The position numbers and the translations under genes are program-made. A DNA stretch of 64,000 bases from Gordionus sp. m RMFG-2023 (taxonomy: Eukaryota > Nematomorpha > Gordioida > Chordodea > Parachordodidae): assembly GCF_954871325.1 (NCBI RefSeq), contig NC_088779.1, positions 19,160,846 to 19,224,845 of the forward strand. The letters are read 5' to 3'. The notes under the pieces were generated by a model. That model was not told the origin of the DNA, made no database searches, and saw nothing but the letters and a program-made list of their open reading frames with translations. This document shows, one piece after another, positions 47,842 to 62,800 of this stretch. How positions within the stretch are numbered: the first letter of the stretch is position 1; each line of letters begins with the position of its first letter.

Positions 47842-50800
47842 TGCTATCTATTTTATGCAAATCAATTTTTGTTATAAATGCATATTTCGGAATAATCTGG
47901 TAGTGTTGTTAAACGGTTCGATTTGAGCCTATTTTTAAAACGGCTAACTCAATATACCAGAAAAATATTTCCTATGCCTCGAGATTTCGCTACAAATATC
48001 CAAACCTTCATCTATGAATAAAATCCTTAGGCCTGTAATATTTTTCTGAATAAAACATTGAGTTAACCGTTTTTAAAATCGATTTAAATCTAGTCGTTTA
48101 GCAACACTAGCCGATGTGTCAAGATTTTCACATCGTATATATATTTATAAAAGGTGTCTAAATAAAAGGTAATTTTTTTTAGAAAACCAGCCCTTATTGC
48201 CTAGAAACACGGGTAAGGCATTATGGATAAATCGGATAAGACTCAAATTGACACCAAATTTATTTTTCTCTTTCGATATACCTTTAAAGATTTTTTTCCC
48301 CTACATTATGATAATTCATTTTTACTATAAATAGTTTTTGAGATATAATGAAAATATTTTACAGATTTATTGGTGGCTATTTTTTGCAATTTTGAGTCCT
48401 TGTATCTCGGGAACCGTGAAGCTAAATAAACGGCTTTCTTATTTTTTTGCTCTAAATAATTCCTGAAATTTTAACAATTTTAAAAGGGGCCCGAATCATA
48501 ATCTACTTGTCAGGGATTGACCCAAATATATAAAATTAATGGCGTTATATAATGCAATTAAAGATTCATATTTATTTATAAAAACCAATTTTCAGGTATT
48601 TTTTATAAGATATATATTGCTTTAAAATGGTTTTAAACAATAAAAAAAGCCTTTTGTTTTTTTTAAATCGTTCATATAAAGCGTACATATTTATACATTG
48701 AGAAAATTAAGCAGACATACCAATTATTAAAGAAATTATTTTAAAAATAGTAAACGAGCAACAGGGAAAAAAATTGAAGCGAGTTATTTTAAAAATTTTA
48801 TAAACTTAAATGGACATTTTGTTTTTTTCCTAATTTCAATTACTTATCGACTTAGTTATAAATATACACCGAGAAAGGTAAAGAAAAAAAGATCAATTTT
48901 TCTATCTTAGATCCCCAATATCTCAAATGTTATATTATTTACGAGCTAAAATTCAGTTTTTAATTTAACTAGTACCACATATGACGCGCCTAAAAAATTT
49001 CGAAAATTGAAAAGGTCGGAACAAAATTTTCAATTCTTACTATATAGTTGGGGTTGATTTATAGCTAAAAATAAGCTAATTCGACTTAAATCTACACACT
49101 CATACCGGAAGAAATCCGCTAAACATTGAGATGCGAGTTAATTTATATCTGCTTTTTTCAAAGTATATATATCATCGGTCCACCACCGTTATCAAGCCAT
49201 CTTTTATTATTTAAATAGTAACATAAAATAAATTATAAAACAAGTATGAGTTTATTTCTATGAGATAATATAATATAAAAAAATTATTCTTTATTTTTAG
49301 ACATCAGCTTGGCAAAGTTAAAATTATCGGTCTATATCGGTATCACGTCAATTCGGCGCGGAAAATTCGGCGCTGCGATAATTCAGCGCAGCGTCAATTC
49401 TGCGCGTATCTATTACAGTTGCAATTTGTTATATATTACTTAGTATAAAAAAATAAGGATGATTAAATAGAAATCATTTTGAATGTTGGTCCTATGTCAA
49501 ATCTTTCTTTTTCTTTCTTCCTTCTATGCGCAAGATCTCCAGGCTTACATAATATTGGCTACTAATCAACATACCTTATAATGTGGTAAAATGGTCCATT
49601 AAAGAAAACGGTATAAATATTAGTTAATTTTTTTCGATATACATTTAGTAAATAAAATTGAGATTTTTGTAAAAATAAATATGTAGAAATAATTAATAAT
49701 ACCAACATTCAAAATGACTTCTATTTAATCATCCTTATATTTTTATACTAAGTAATTTATAATAAATTGCAACTGTAATAGATACGCGCCGAATTGACGT
49801 GGAAACGTCGATATCAATACTCTTATTTAAATAAATAAGTTTAACCAGGCGCAAAGCCAGTGGGTCGGGAACTGGGAGAAATTCCCCCCCCCCCCCCCAA
49901 CAATTTTGGGAAAATATGAATTGTGAATTTCAAGTATTCTATTTCAATTAGGTTATATTCTATTCTAAATATTAGCAAAAAGTTAAAATTAATTTAAAAT
50001 ATATTTCTTGTATACAAATATTTTATCTCACGAAAATTTGAAGTTTATTTTCTTATATTTTTAAATAGACAATGATGGATTTGTGAAAATTTTTTCAATC
50101 AAAATAAATTAACTATGATAAAATTTGTAGATTGTATGAAATATTCCGATATCCGAATAAATAGAATTTGCTAAATATAATAATTTCTAAGACTTTTTGT
50201 GCTCAAAAGCTGCACGACAAGATGGAGCCTTCGATCTCAATCTGGTACAGCATTTTAGTTCTAGAAGAGCATATTTATTATGCCCTTAGAGAAATATCAG
50301 AATCACCTGAAATTGATATTTTACCTGAAGCGGATAAATTATAGATTTATTATAACTACATATTTTTTTCATTGGAATATATATATATATAAATTTTTTA
50401 TTACACAACAATTTTTTTCAAAAAATGGATTTGGCTGAAGATGAGAATCGCGAATATTATTATATTACAACTTAGAAAACTAAAGATAATATCGACCAGA
50501 TATGTGATTGTTTTAGATGCAATAATTTTGAGATTCATAAGCCTCTTTCACCGACAAATAAATCGAATATTAATATAGGCTCAATTAAGGATTATTATAA
50601 AATAACCGTTTTTATTCAACTTTTGGATTTAATTTTGACTCAAATCGATGAGCGATTTGTGATTTCAAATGGTTCTATCCAATTTACAAATACTATATCT
50701 TATAACTCTGATCTGAGGATAGATCAAATCTTGATATTAAAAAATGAAATATTTAGCTAAATTTTATTCTTAGGATATAAATGTACCTGAAGGCCAATTA

Positions 50801-53800
50801 ATTTCAGATTTAAATGGAATGAATGAAAGATTCATTTTTATAGATAATCCTCCAAGTTTAAATGGAATGAATGAAAGATTCATTTTTGTAGATAATCCTT
50901 CAAGAAATCCAGATGAAGTATTACATAATATTTAGTTTTCTAAATTTAAAATTATTGTATATTTTTGCAAACATACCAATTAGTACAAGCACATATGAGA
51001 GGGCCTTTTCTTCATTACAGAGAATAAAAACCTATATCAAAATTACGACATCTTAAAATTGATTAAATAGACTAGCTCTACTCATCCAAATCTAATCCCC
51101 AATACAGAAAATTATTGAAAAATTGGCTCAATCGCATTTTCATTTATGGATGATATTTTTAATAACTTTAAAAATCATTTTAAAATGTTTAATTATATAT
51201 TTTATTGTGATTTACATAACATTTATTAGGGCTGTGCCGATATTAAATATCGGATCGGGCCCATACCTCTAAAAACCCCGATTCGATTTGATCTTTTTCC
51301 TTTTTTTAATTTTATGTTATGTAGTTTATTATAATATTCAAAATATTTTTTATTTATTTTTATAAAAATTGAATATTTCTAAAACAATGGAAATGCACAA
51401 CATCCCCTAAGTTTTATTTATTTAAATTGAAAATCAAGGAGAAACTAACAAATAAAATGAAATCGATAGTAATGTAGATGACCTGTCATCTGTCATACTT
51501 GAAAGAAATTAAGGAATATTTAAAAGAATCTTTATATCTAGACGGGTATAATAACATATTTTTCATTTTCTATCTAGTATTGCTTGGTTGAGTTATGATT
51601 TACCTATTTGTTTGGGTGGTGTCTGATTATTTTTCAAACCCAACAAGGGTTTGTATGAAACCCACTATTTTAAAAATGCTAATTTTATGATCCCCTGTGG
51701 ATCTACTTGACTATTAGAAAATTAATGCTAAAAATAATCTAACTTTGTCAAAACTTGCATGTAAATTTTTGGCGCCTCCTGCAGCAATTGTTCCATCTGA
51801 GTACGGTAGGATAGATAGTCCACATCGTAGAAGCTTATTATCAGAATATCTAGAGGCTCTCATATTTATTAAAAAATCAAATATATATTAAATATTACAA
51901 TTTTATAATTCACACCAACACATATATATTATTTAAAATAAAATGGATACATTATTAAATATATATTTTTTATCTATTATAATATATTATAGAAATAAAA
52001 ATATTAAAATAAAATTAAATCCATAATTTGATGAAAATATGGATTTTTAATTACATTTGGTTCAAGGAGGGGGGGGGGGTAGAAAACCAATATAAATATC
52101 GGATCGATCGGTGAAATGTGGATCGGCACAGCCCAAAGTTTATATAGCTATAATATTTTTTAAGCGTTTTATATTCGCTCTTAATATTTTGTTATTTGTG
52201 TTCGAAATTATCATTTTCTGATTAGTTCTTCTAATAAATTTTTAATGCTCTAAGAAAAATCATTTCATTATAAAATATCGCCCCCCACCCCGTAGAAAAT
52301 TTCTGGCTACGCGCCTGAGTTTAATATAAAGGGTATTATTATTTATAATGACTAGTTGGAACCAACCTTTGGAACGATATCTAATATATAGGGATCCAAA
52401 ATAATTAATATAATTAGGCTTATCTTTTTTTGGAATATCTAATTTTAATGTGCAACTATCAATCGATTCCAATAAGTAATATAAATATTTGTTGATAATG
52501 ATGAGGTGAGGTCTACCTTGTTATAAACTATTCAAAGGCGGTAATTTTCTTTTCTTAATAAATAACATTTAAATATGTCATCTTCAAGGTTGATGAATTT
52601 TTTAAAAGATGAAAGAAAAACCTTTCTTTATGATTAAATTTCTCCTTCTCTTAAACGACTTTTAATAATTAATAGTGAGTAGTAATATTATAATTCAAGA
52701 ATATTGATTTTTTTTTATAATATTGGGTTTTATGATATCCTATTTTTATTTCATACTAATATAATAAGGAAATGATGAGGTTTGCCTTTTTTTCAAAAGT
52801 ATTTCTTATTATTAACTAACTAGTAACTCAAACAAATTCAAAAAATTTTATTTTCTTATACTTAGATTTCTGATCATTACCAAATTAATATATTTTTTCC
52901 GTAAGTTTTAGTCAAGTTATTTTTATCTGGTCATTATCTTAGAAACTTATCCCCCCTCCAAACTTAGCTATTTTCGTTAAAGTATTTTGATATATTCATT
53001 CCACTTTCATTTTTTACGAATAATTAAATTAATGTATTTATTTAAGGCTTGCTAGAGCCCAGCGATTTTCATCATCACACGACTCCCACTTCTGATTCAA
53101 GTTTCCACCCTAATACGACCACATCCATTTCCGATGAATCAAGCGCCCAGAAAAAGGAGTGGCAATTAGAATTGGCCAAAGTTTTTTAAAAAATTTTTTA
53201 AATATATTATTATATATTAAAATGGGACTTTTTAAAAAAATGGAACTATCGATAATCGGCGTCCTGTGATCATGGCAACATTTTCCTGCCCAAGCCCTGT
53301 CACAATTAATTTTTTTTAAAGTGTAGGCCCTAGAGGTATGATGGCATCCAAGATCTTTGTTACCTGATTTAATAATAAATAAATAAAAAATAATATTATT
53401 CTACAAACTCTGGACCATTTAAAAGTTTTTTTTTAAATCCAAACCTATATCAAAATTTAAAGTCGATGCTCTGTCGGTTTACTCTTATTGTATTTGCGGT
53501 CCATGCTAGCAACGCCCTCTAGATCCCCCCTTAAGTCAATAATGCGAAGGCCCTCCTGATTCTAAAAATGGATGTTGGCTAAGAAAAAAGGGTACTTTCT
53601 TAAATTTTAATGAGGCAATTAAATGGTCCAGCGTGATAAGATTTGTTAACTACGGGTTAATCCGGTCCGCATAGAACTCTTGCACTTTTCATATCATAAT
53701 ATTATATTTGGTTTTCTGGACCTTATTTTTTATGATTATTACTCATATTTCATTTTTCATATGATAAAGTTTATAATATTTAATTTTTTTGCTAATACAA

Positions 53801-56800
53801 TAATTTAAAGTCATTTTCTTTATTAAACGAAAACAAACTAACACATTTTCTTATTAATTCATTTATGAAAAAAATCGATTATTTTTAGTTTTTTTTATCA
53901 CAAAACAAACTAATGTATCATTTTTTAAAATACATTATTCTAAAATAAATTTGCCAATGAAAAAGTTTTATGTTTAATATGCAACAAGGCGACAATTTTT
54001 TAATATCATAATCCAAATTTAAATCATATTTTTAAAATAGCTGGATTGGATTAAGGTTATGGCCTTTGGTCAATGAGGTGCTTTATCTCCGAGCAACATA
54101 TTTTTTCCTAAAGCGAATTTGATATTAGATACGGTTTTCAGGTGAAATCAACTGTTAACTTAGAGAAAGCTGTGAAGATGCCATAGAGATCACTTTCGTT
54201 TCACGTCAATAAAATAAACAAATATGGGCCTGATCTCACCACTGGGGTTAGGTTGATCAAAAAATTTCGCAACCCCTGTTTATTTTGATGAAATTTGGAC
54301 TACGACAAAATTTTAGCTTCCTAGCTATTATCATTTTAGAAATATATAATTTGACCCTTTTTGGTTGACATATAATTTATCATGTATCCAATTCTATGTC
54401 AGTTACGTTCCTCTCAACCACCACATTTTTCAATTCCGAAAAAAATTTATATTGATATTTTACACCTTTACGTCTAAGTCTTATTTGGCGGCGGTGGCTT
54501 TTTTAAATTTTCACCGCCTCGTCGAATTAGCTGCCGCCTAATGAATTGGCGGTTGCGTCCGCTGCAATATTTAAAAAAATAAACTCATTTATAATTTATT
54601 GTATTACATTTTTTATAATTCATTTGGGCACTCTTAGTTCCAAGATATATTCTATCGATTTTTATTAAAACAAATTTGTATATAAATTTAACAAAATATA
54701 AATAAATTAGTTAACAATTGGTTAAATTATAATTTTCGTGTAAATATTATTTGTAAAGAGCTTCTTTTAACATTGAAGTATTAATCCAGCGATGCAAACG
54801 ATCATTTCGCTAGGTGTACTGATTACAGGTATACAATAAAAAAATATGAAATATAAATATTTATATATGTTGAATTCCATACCATCTTCGATTTAAAAAA
54901 ATTATATATGAATATAAATATGAGCACGAAAAATAATATATAATATATAATTCATAATAATAATAATAATTTTTATATTTTATTATTTAATTTTGAAATT
55001 TATATTTTCTAAATTTGTATTATAAATTCAAACCAACTGGTGTAAAATATTTAAAATGTCTACGTAAATGGACATTAATATAAGTGAGTCAAACTCAGAT
55101 AATTGCAGCAAATTACACTGGAAGAAGATAATAGTCTCGATAATAATAATATCAATTTTATTTTCCAAAATTGGAAAAATATTTTCAACTTAATGGAAAA
55201 ACAAATTGGCTATAAACTAAACTATTTAAAATTATATCCTCTAATAAATCTGTTATCATTTTAGAAATACCTTATTTATTTTTAAATTCTAATAGCATAC
55301 TTATTTTTTTGCCAGTAATTTAAGAAGATAGTAAAATCAGAATAATTTTGGTATAGAAGTGACGACACCCAAAAAACGAATTCAATTCAAACCAATTGAT
55401 TAATGCTAGTAATACATTCAGATGTTTCTCAGAAACTGATTAATAAAGTCAGTGTCAATTTCATAATATGTACTGTTTAGCCAATATCATTGGTTGATAA
55501 TTTATTTATTACGATTTGTACAAAGATTTTTTGTCGGCACACATTAATGACAAGAAATAATTAATTTTAATCATTTTTTTATATAAACTCTTATCAATAA
55601 TTATATTTAGATATTTTTTAAAATATTTATATATGTTATTTTTATATATAATTACATTATGAACATAAGATAAAACAAATTTATTTGTAATTTTTTTTAT
55701 AAAAACTACTTTTTTAAAACGGTAGCTAATAAATAGCGTGCTACTTTTTTTGATAAGTAATGGTAGCGGCAGCGCTCTACTTTTAAAAGTACGGGATAAC
55801 AACACTGACTTTTTCGTTTATAGAAAATATTTTTTATATTTTGATTATTTATCTGGCTAGCGCCTTTTTGAATCCGTGAAATAGAAATGAATACGAACAT
55901 ACTCAATGCAGAAAATAATTCCTTACTTATAATATTACATTATATTTAAGGAATTTAACCTGTTTTAGATTTCTTATATTAATTATTACAATAAGATAGT
56001 CTCGAAATTATATCCATTTATAAAAAAATTTTAATAAACTAATTAATTTCAGACAAGTTCTTTTTAAGAAAAATAATGATTGATTTAAAGTTTTGTTTTT
56101 ATTTTCACTTATAAACATTGATGAAGTTTGAATAAAAACAGATATATAAAATAATTTAAAAATTTAATTATAGATCATAAAATTATAAACTAAATTTAGA
56201 CTGAAAATAAGATTTTTAAAACAAAGCCAAGTTTTTGACTGCTAATTAAAAAAAATATATTATTTGGAAATCTCCTATATTTTATATAGATTTAGTTTTT
56301 TTTCATAAATCTTAAAAAAAATTTATCGCAAAATGAAAAAATGTGAATAATACCAAAAACTAGTCTAAAAGTTTAGCTTTAGTTTATCCTTCTAAAATAA
56401 TTTTAAAAGACCGAAGATGAGATTCAAACTTTGAGATCTGTCCTGAATGCCAAATTGAGGCACGCCGAGGAAATTAAAACCAAGCTCGGTATATCGCCTA
56501 TACAAGAAATTAGAGACGATATTAACCAAGGCCTCAAAAATATTAAAGAAAGTACCGCGTAAGTCGCATTTAAATCCTTATTAACTTTTAAAATTGCACT
56601 GTAGACTTTTTCTTAAGCTATGGGATTTTAAAGCGGGTATAACGTATTATATTTTTTAAACAGCCTAATTATGTTATTGTTTATTATATTAAAGATAATG
56701 GGGAAAGATATTATCTAAGCTTGCTTGCTCCTTTTGATAAATTTGATTAATACATTTTAAAAAATTTTTTAGGGTTAAGTAAAAAATTAATACATTTCTA

Positions 56801-59800
56801 TTCTTATTTTTTTATAACTTAAAATTTTGTTTGAATCCTATATTATCAGTTATAGAAGAACTAGTGAATCAATTCACGGGCTTACAGATTCTACTGTGTA
56901 AATTCGATTGGAATATATTTATTATATATAAAATGTTTATTATTAGCCACATTATTCAGCTTTTTTTGTTTATTGTTTTTCCCCCAAAGTTTATTTCATA
57001 TGTTGTAGCTTGAATGGCTTACAAATTTAGATTATTTATGCACAACCATCTTTTTTGCTACTTCACCCATTCGTCATTTAAATATCATATTGCATCTTAT
57101 ACACATTTTCACATTATTTTATGCTTTCTGTAGTCTAGTATAGTAAATGCACACGAGATATTTTTAAAAATCACTTATATTTTGATATATAAAAAAAATT
57201 AAGTTATAAAAAATCGAGTGAAGTGGTGCATGATATACACGGAACACTCGCAGAGAATCCATTGTAAGTAACACTTATGAGTTTTATCCACTTAAAATAT
57301 TTTATAATAAAAAAAATTGCACGCTAAAAATAATATGCTTATTTATAGCCTCTTTCTACATTTTTGCTTAAATTTTCTTTTTTTTTCTTTAAAACATAAA
57401 AATGTTAATTCCATTTTTAGATTCCAAAAGACGAGTGAGACTGTAAAAAAGGCTGGAGAAACTCTCAATGAAACGTTAAATCCACTTTTGTCTACGGTCA
57501 GTGCTAGTGTTAAAAGCAAATTCTGCGATATCAAGTTAATTACTCTGGCTTAAAAATCTTTACTTGAAAATTTTTTTTAAAAAATGTGCTTAAAAAGCAA
57601 TTTTTATAAATAATTTAAATCACATAATAAAATATTGGATTTAGTTTATTCTCTTAAAACTTACATTATTCTATGAGACATCCTTATCTTTAGTTCTATA
57701 AATTGAATATATTTTTTTATAGGAATTCTAAGGCTTATAAATCTTTTGAAGATACGATGGGTGATGCATACTGTTCAGTTAAGGTTTCCATGTTTAAATT
57801 ATATATATAACTGTACTTATCTAGATGGGAAATCATTCTCTTAGACTGGGGTTGGCTGAGCATTATTCCTCAGCAAAAACTAATTTTTTCAAAATTTTGA
57901 ACCAGAACCGTCAAAACTTAACCAATTTTTTTTAAAAAATATCCAAACTGGAATAAAAAATAATAATAAATTATTGTTCAAATTTAATATGAATGTCAGG
58001 CTAGATTTGAACTGAAAATACAAGTACGATTCATGTCTATATATTATTAATGTGCATATGGCTATTTAGTGAAAAAATTTAGACAATCAGGACTTAAGAA
58101 ATTATTTAACTATTCTAAATAATATTTAACAAATTGATTTTTAAATTGTAAATTTTTTAGAAATATTTGAGAAAAATTGGTAGGTGAATATTTTAATTAG
58201 GCTAGGCAACCAGTTGAAATTTTTAACTGGTCCGGCGCGATTAATACAAAGTATCTTCAGATCTTGCAAATCTATTAATTTATTTTGAAGCTTAAAAAAT
58301 CGGCTCTAAGTCAGGCTTGATCATAAAAAATAAATTTAAAAAAATTTATTGGGCAATACTATTATTTTAGACCTCTGAAGGGACTTATCCCCCTAGACAC
58401 TCTGCCAGACCATTTTTTTTCTACTATTTTAATTTTCTATATATTTTTTGAGATTGATATTATTGTTATTTTTACGTTGTGCCCTCGAGAATACTACACA
58501 TTCAGAATATTTCCAGAATATATTTTTTTTATTCAAATGCCAAATTATTACAATTGAAAAACATAACGAATTAAATTTTATTTATCACAAAAAAAATGAA
58601 TTAATAAAAATAAAAGAGAAAAAGAAAATAATGAATTCAAAAAAATGAATGGAAATATTACTAAGGGAAGCGAATAATAATTTAAAAAAATAATTAAAAA
58701 TTAACAAGTTAAAAATATATTTTTAAAAATTATAATAATCATAATTATAATGACCTTACAATAATCAACTTTTATAAATCTAAAAATAAAAGGTTAACAC
58801 GATTAAACTAAAACATAAAATTATAAAAATAAAAATGACTCACTAAACTCTATACATAATGACTATATCAAAAATCAAATTTTACAAATCAAAATCCCAA
58901 TTATGACACCTCCCCCTTTTATTTAACCAATCCTTGTGACCCCAACCCCTTTGATCATCTCTAGGAATTCTTTTTTCACCATTCTTTACCCTGTTGTTGT
59001 TGTAAGTGGATACCTATCATTGTTTGTTAGAACATATTTTCATAATCATTATTCCTCCATCGTCTTCTTCTATGAGTAACGTGAACCTTAAACCCTTTTT
59101 ATTTATTTCATTACAAAAAAAAATTTCTGACTCCTAGTGGAAATACCTTCCCACTTGCATAAACGCTGAAAAGACTCCACCTGCTGTAACACACGCTGCA
59201 AATACTCATCCTCCTCTAATACCCCACTATTTCTACGACACATGCTGGAAATACTCTTCCACGACACCCCCACTGGACATATTTCATCACCTCTGACAAT
59301 TCCCACCACCACGTTGGAAATTCCATATATAGTAAAAAACTAATTCTAACCTCTTCGCATCGGTGCAGACACACTCAAACCAAACGGCAACATCCGAATA
59401 GCAAACAAACTCTGGCATAGTTATAGTCAACAACCTCTGCATCTCCTTCCTTACCCGTAATTGCAAATATGCATTCGAAAAATCCACTTTCGAAAAACAT
59501 CTGCCTATTTTCAAATAGGCCAATGTTTCCTCTATCCTGGGTAACGGATACTTCATCTCAACCACATACTATTCACGTTTCCACACAACTTCCGATTGGC
59601 CTCCTTCACGGGTACCAAAGGCGTCGCCCACTCGCTGTACTCAACCGGGCTCGCTATGCCCTCCTTTACCCAGGGATCCTACTCTTTCTCTACCTCTTGC
59701 CTCCACTCAAAAGGTACTCTACGCGCAGACAATATTTTGGTACACATCCCTCCTTCATCCGTATGTTCGCTTTATAATCTCTCAAACAACCCAACTCTTC

Positions 59801-62800
59801 ACCAAAAATTTCATCATACTCCTTGGCTAATCGCACTACTCCTTTTTGCACTAATTCCTACTCCCCCACAGACTCCTCTGGTCTCCTCATTTCCCTTCCT
59901 TGTTCTTATAACTTCTCCCCTTGTAATTCTCCATTTCCTACACCTCGCACTTGTGGTCTAACTACTTCCTTTACTGTCGAACGTCCCATCATCTCCATTT
60001 CAGATCAATCAAACTGTCTCACTTTAATTTTCTCCCTCGTTATTGCACTATTCGGCCAGAGTCTCCTAAAATCTTCATCCCATCACCGAAATGGCCGCGC
60101 CTTTATCAAACAAAATAGATATCATCTTCAAATTTATATTAAACCATACTTCGGACTCGAAGATATACTTGTTCCTCTTTAACATCTTCACAACCATTTA
60201 TTTCCTCTCCTTCCTCTACTCCTCGGCCTGAATTATCTTTTAACCATATAGTCATATCCTATCACAATCTCTCGCTCAATGTCCTTCTTCTCGGCATTTG
60301 AAACATATGATTTTATTTTCGACCATGTCGCATTTTGCTGCTACCCCTTCTACACTCCTCACAATGATTACATTTGAACTTTCTCCTCTCTGTGGAAAGC
60401 CTCCTCTCATATTGACATTTCCCACATTACAATCTTCCTTCCTATATCCAAATCTACCACATCCAGCGCATATCACTCTGTCATGTTTACTTGGACAAAA
60501 TGTTGAAATGTGACCACTGACCACATTCAAAACATTTCATATTTCGACAGTTAATCGCTATATGCCCCTTTACACCACATTTGTAACAAACCATATTTCT
60601 GCCTCTCGGCGCTCCAATACTAAACGGTCGCGATAATTCTCTACGTCCTCGGTAAACGGTCATACTTCTCTCGTTATTTTCATTGTTTATCCTCCCCATT
60701 TCATCAGCATTCATCCATCCTTTCATTATCTCTTTCACCGGTAACCACGTTACTCTCCCCAATCTATCATCTGCACCATAATGCCCTTCCACCAATAACG
60801 ACTGTCCACGGATTCTAATACTTCTTTTTCTTCATATTTTTCTTCCAAAGTATAAATTGCACAACCATATTATCAATACAATCACGGCCCCCAGTACATT
60901 GTACTGTAACTCCACATATTTTGTTATTTTAAAACTCTTCATTTATAATTTTTCAAAATATTTAAATTTCGAAATATCCAAATAATTTAAGTTAGCACTA
61001 AATATATTTAAAAGCTTATATTATTTATAAAAAATTTATGATTAACTTTACCAATATTTTTACTACTTGTAATGCTAAACAATAGGAAATAATTAGTAAA
61101 ATTAACACTGAAATGATGCAATTCACTACTACTTCTAATAATGACGGTCACTTGTTTCACAATTCTTCGCTACTACTTTTAATAATTGACGATTACTTGT
61201 TTACAATTCTTCGCTACTATTCCCAATAATTGACGGTCACTTATTTACAATTCTTCGCTACTACTTCCAATAATTGACTGTCACTATTTCTACTACAAAG
61301 TTCAATAACCACAGTGCTCAACAAAATTTCCACAAAATAAAAATATAATATCAAAGAAAAATTTTGTTTTCACCTTCTATTTTTGGTTTTAGTCCACAGC
61401 ACCAACTATCACGTTGTGCCGATCACAGAAAATTATTATATCCATTAAAGTTAAAAACAATAATGAATTTTTGTAATTCTTTTGTATATATATACTTTTA
61501 TATAATTATCAAATTTAACTTCTAATTATATGCAATTTGATTAACCTCGATAATATAATATTCAATGTAGGAAAGTTATAATATTCTATTACAAATATAA
61601 TATTCAAATTATAACCTTTTAAAATATATAAGATCTAACAAAAATAACTCCTTTTATTTTAATTTTTTAAAACATAAAAACACTAATTTTTATTATCAAA
61701 AAAATATGAATTAATAAAAATAAAAGAGAAAAAGAAAATAATTTATTTAAAAAAAATGAATTAATAAAAATAAAAGAAAAAAAATAAAATAATGAATTGA
61801 AAAAAAATGAATTAATAAAAATAAAAGAGAAAAAGAAAATAATTAATTCAAAAAAAATGAATTGAAATATTAGAATTTTGCTTCCCTTTTTTATAGGGAA
61901 GTGAATAATAATTTAAAAAAATAATTAAAAATTACTAAGTTAAAAATACATTTTTTAAAAATTACAAACCACCTAATCATGCCGAAAATTCAAATTATAA
62001 ACTAAAAATACATTTAAAAAAAATTATAATAATCATAATTATAAGGACTTTACAATAATCAACTTTTATAAATCTAATAATAAAAAGTTAACGCGATTAA
62101 ACTAAAACATAAAATTACAAAAATAAAAATGACTCACCAAATGGAATACATAATGACTATACCAAAAATCAAATTTTACAAATCAAAATCCCAATGACAG
62201 TTATTAGAAGTTTTATTTAGCAATTATACTAGAACAGGGTTGCCAGTTCAAAATCTGCTGGAGATGATAATGAGGCATGGGCTGGGTGATAAGATGGTTA
62301 TAATTTGAATCCATTGTTTATTCTAATAGTTATTACTTTATTGTACTTTACAATCTCACATTTTATTCCATATATTGCCTCCTAAGGTGTTTTTAGCATT
62401 TATTTCAAATACATGTTTCAAATGTGATTAATTTTATTATATTTTTCCAAATCAGGAATATTTTATTAGAGTTTTAATTTGCATTTTTTGTAAAATAAAT
62501 CCATTGATCAATTCAACTTTTAAGATATAATAAACTAAGCATGTTAAGGAAAAAATCACGGGGCTCTCCCGCCTGACATGGGGAGACCTTGCAATTGTAA
62601 CACTACTACATATCTGTTAACATTTTTTGTATCTCTTTTTTTGAGGAAAAGCCTCTATTTTATCTATAGTAAAGTTCCACATATTTTTTAAATATTTGTT
62701 TTGGTTTTAATACGTAATAAAATTATTTTACATTTTTTTCAAACTTGACTGGAAAAAGAATTAGCGGATTCGGACCTGGAAAATAAATCCTAAATATTTT

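Larger units (their letters stand above)
44275..48480. mobile_element. composite element bounded by a ~200-bp repeated module
   Basis: A module containing gttcccgagatacaggtcct and atatctcaaaaact occurs at about 44275-44520 and again, direct, at about 44760-44960 (gttccccagatacag). It occurs inverted at about 48270-48480 (ccttgtatctcgggaacc). It encloses a DDE-like pseudogene, a second element (45891-47640) and a microsatellite. Exact termini and superfamily are unknown. Confidence 0.55.
49846..52317 (+). mobile_element. 2.5-kb hAT element with its own decayed transposase
   Basis: Ends CAGGCGCAAAGCCAG (49846-) and CTGGCTACGCGCCTG (-52317) are flanked by agtttaac (49838-49845) and agtttaat (52318-52325), matching at 7 of 8. 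It contains hAT transposase remains and a nested MITE. It lies in the first intron of TPD52, same strand. Confidence 0.9.
58471..62199 (-). mobile_element. Ty3-like LTR retrotransposon, antisense in TPD52 intron
   Basis: The element is flanked by gttatt at 58465-58470 and 62200-62205. Its 3' LTR (58471-58908) follows a clear purine tract AAAAGGGGGAGG (58920-58909) and begins TGTCAT, as does its 5' LTR (about 61404-62199). The 5' LTR copy is longer because an AT-rich unit (ttaataaaaataaaagagaa) is repeated three times. Inside are a Gag region with zinc knuckles (about 60795-60276) and reverse transcriptase words (59565-59287). It is shortened and broken, with protease and integrase not recognised. 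The gene type resembles the Ty3 element at 31536. Confidence 0.85.

Noticed and set aside
55509-55906. Minus-strand frames in TPD52 intron 2
   Set aside because: Low-complexity, Lys/Phe/Tyr-rich translation of AT-rich DNA with no motif.
59469-60182. Long plus-strand open frames in the 59-60 kb region
   Set aside because: They mirror the minus-strand Gag and reverse transcriptase remains, which carry the recognisable motifs.
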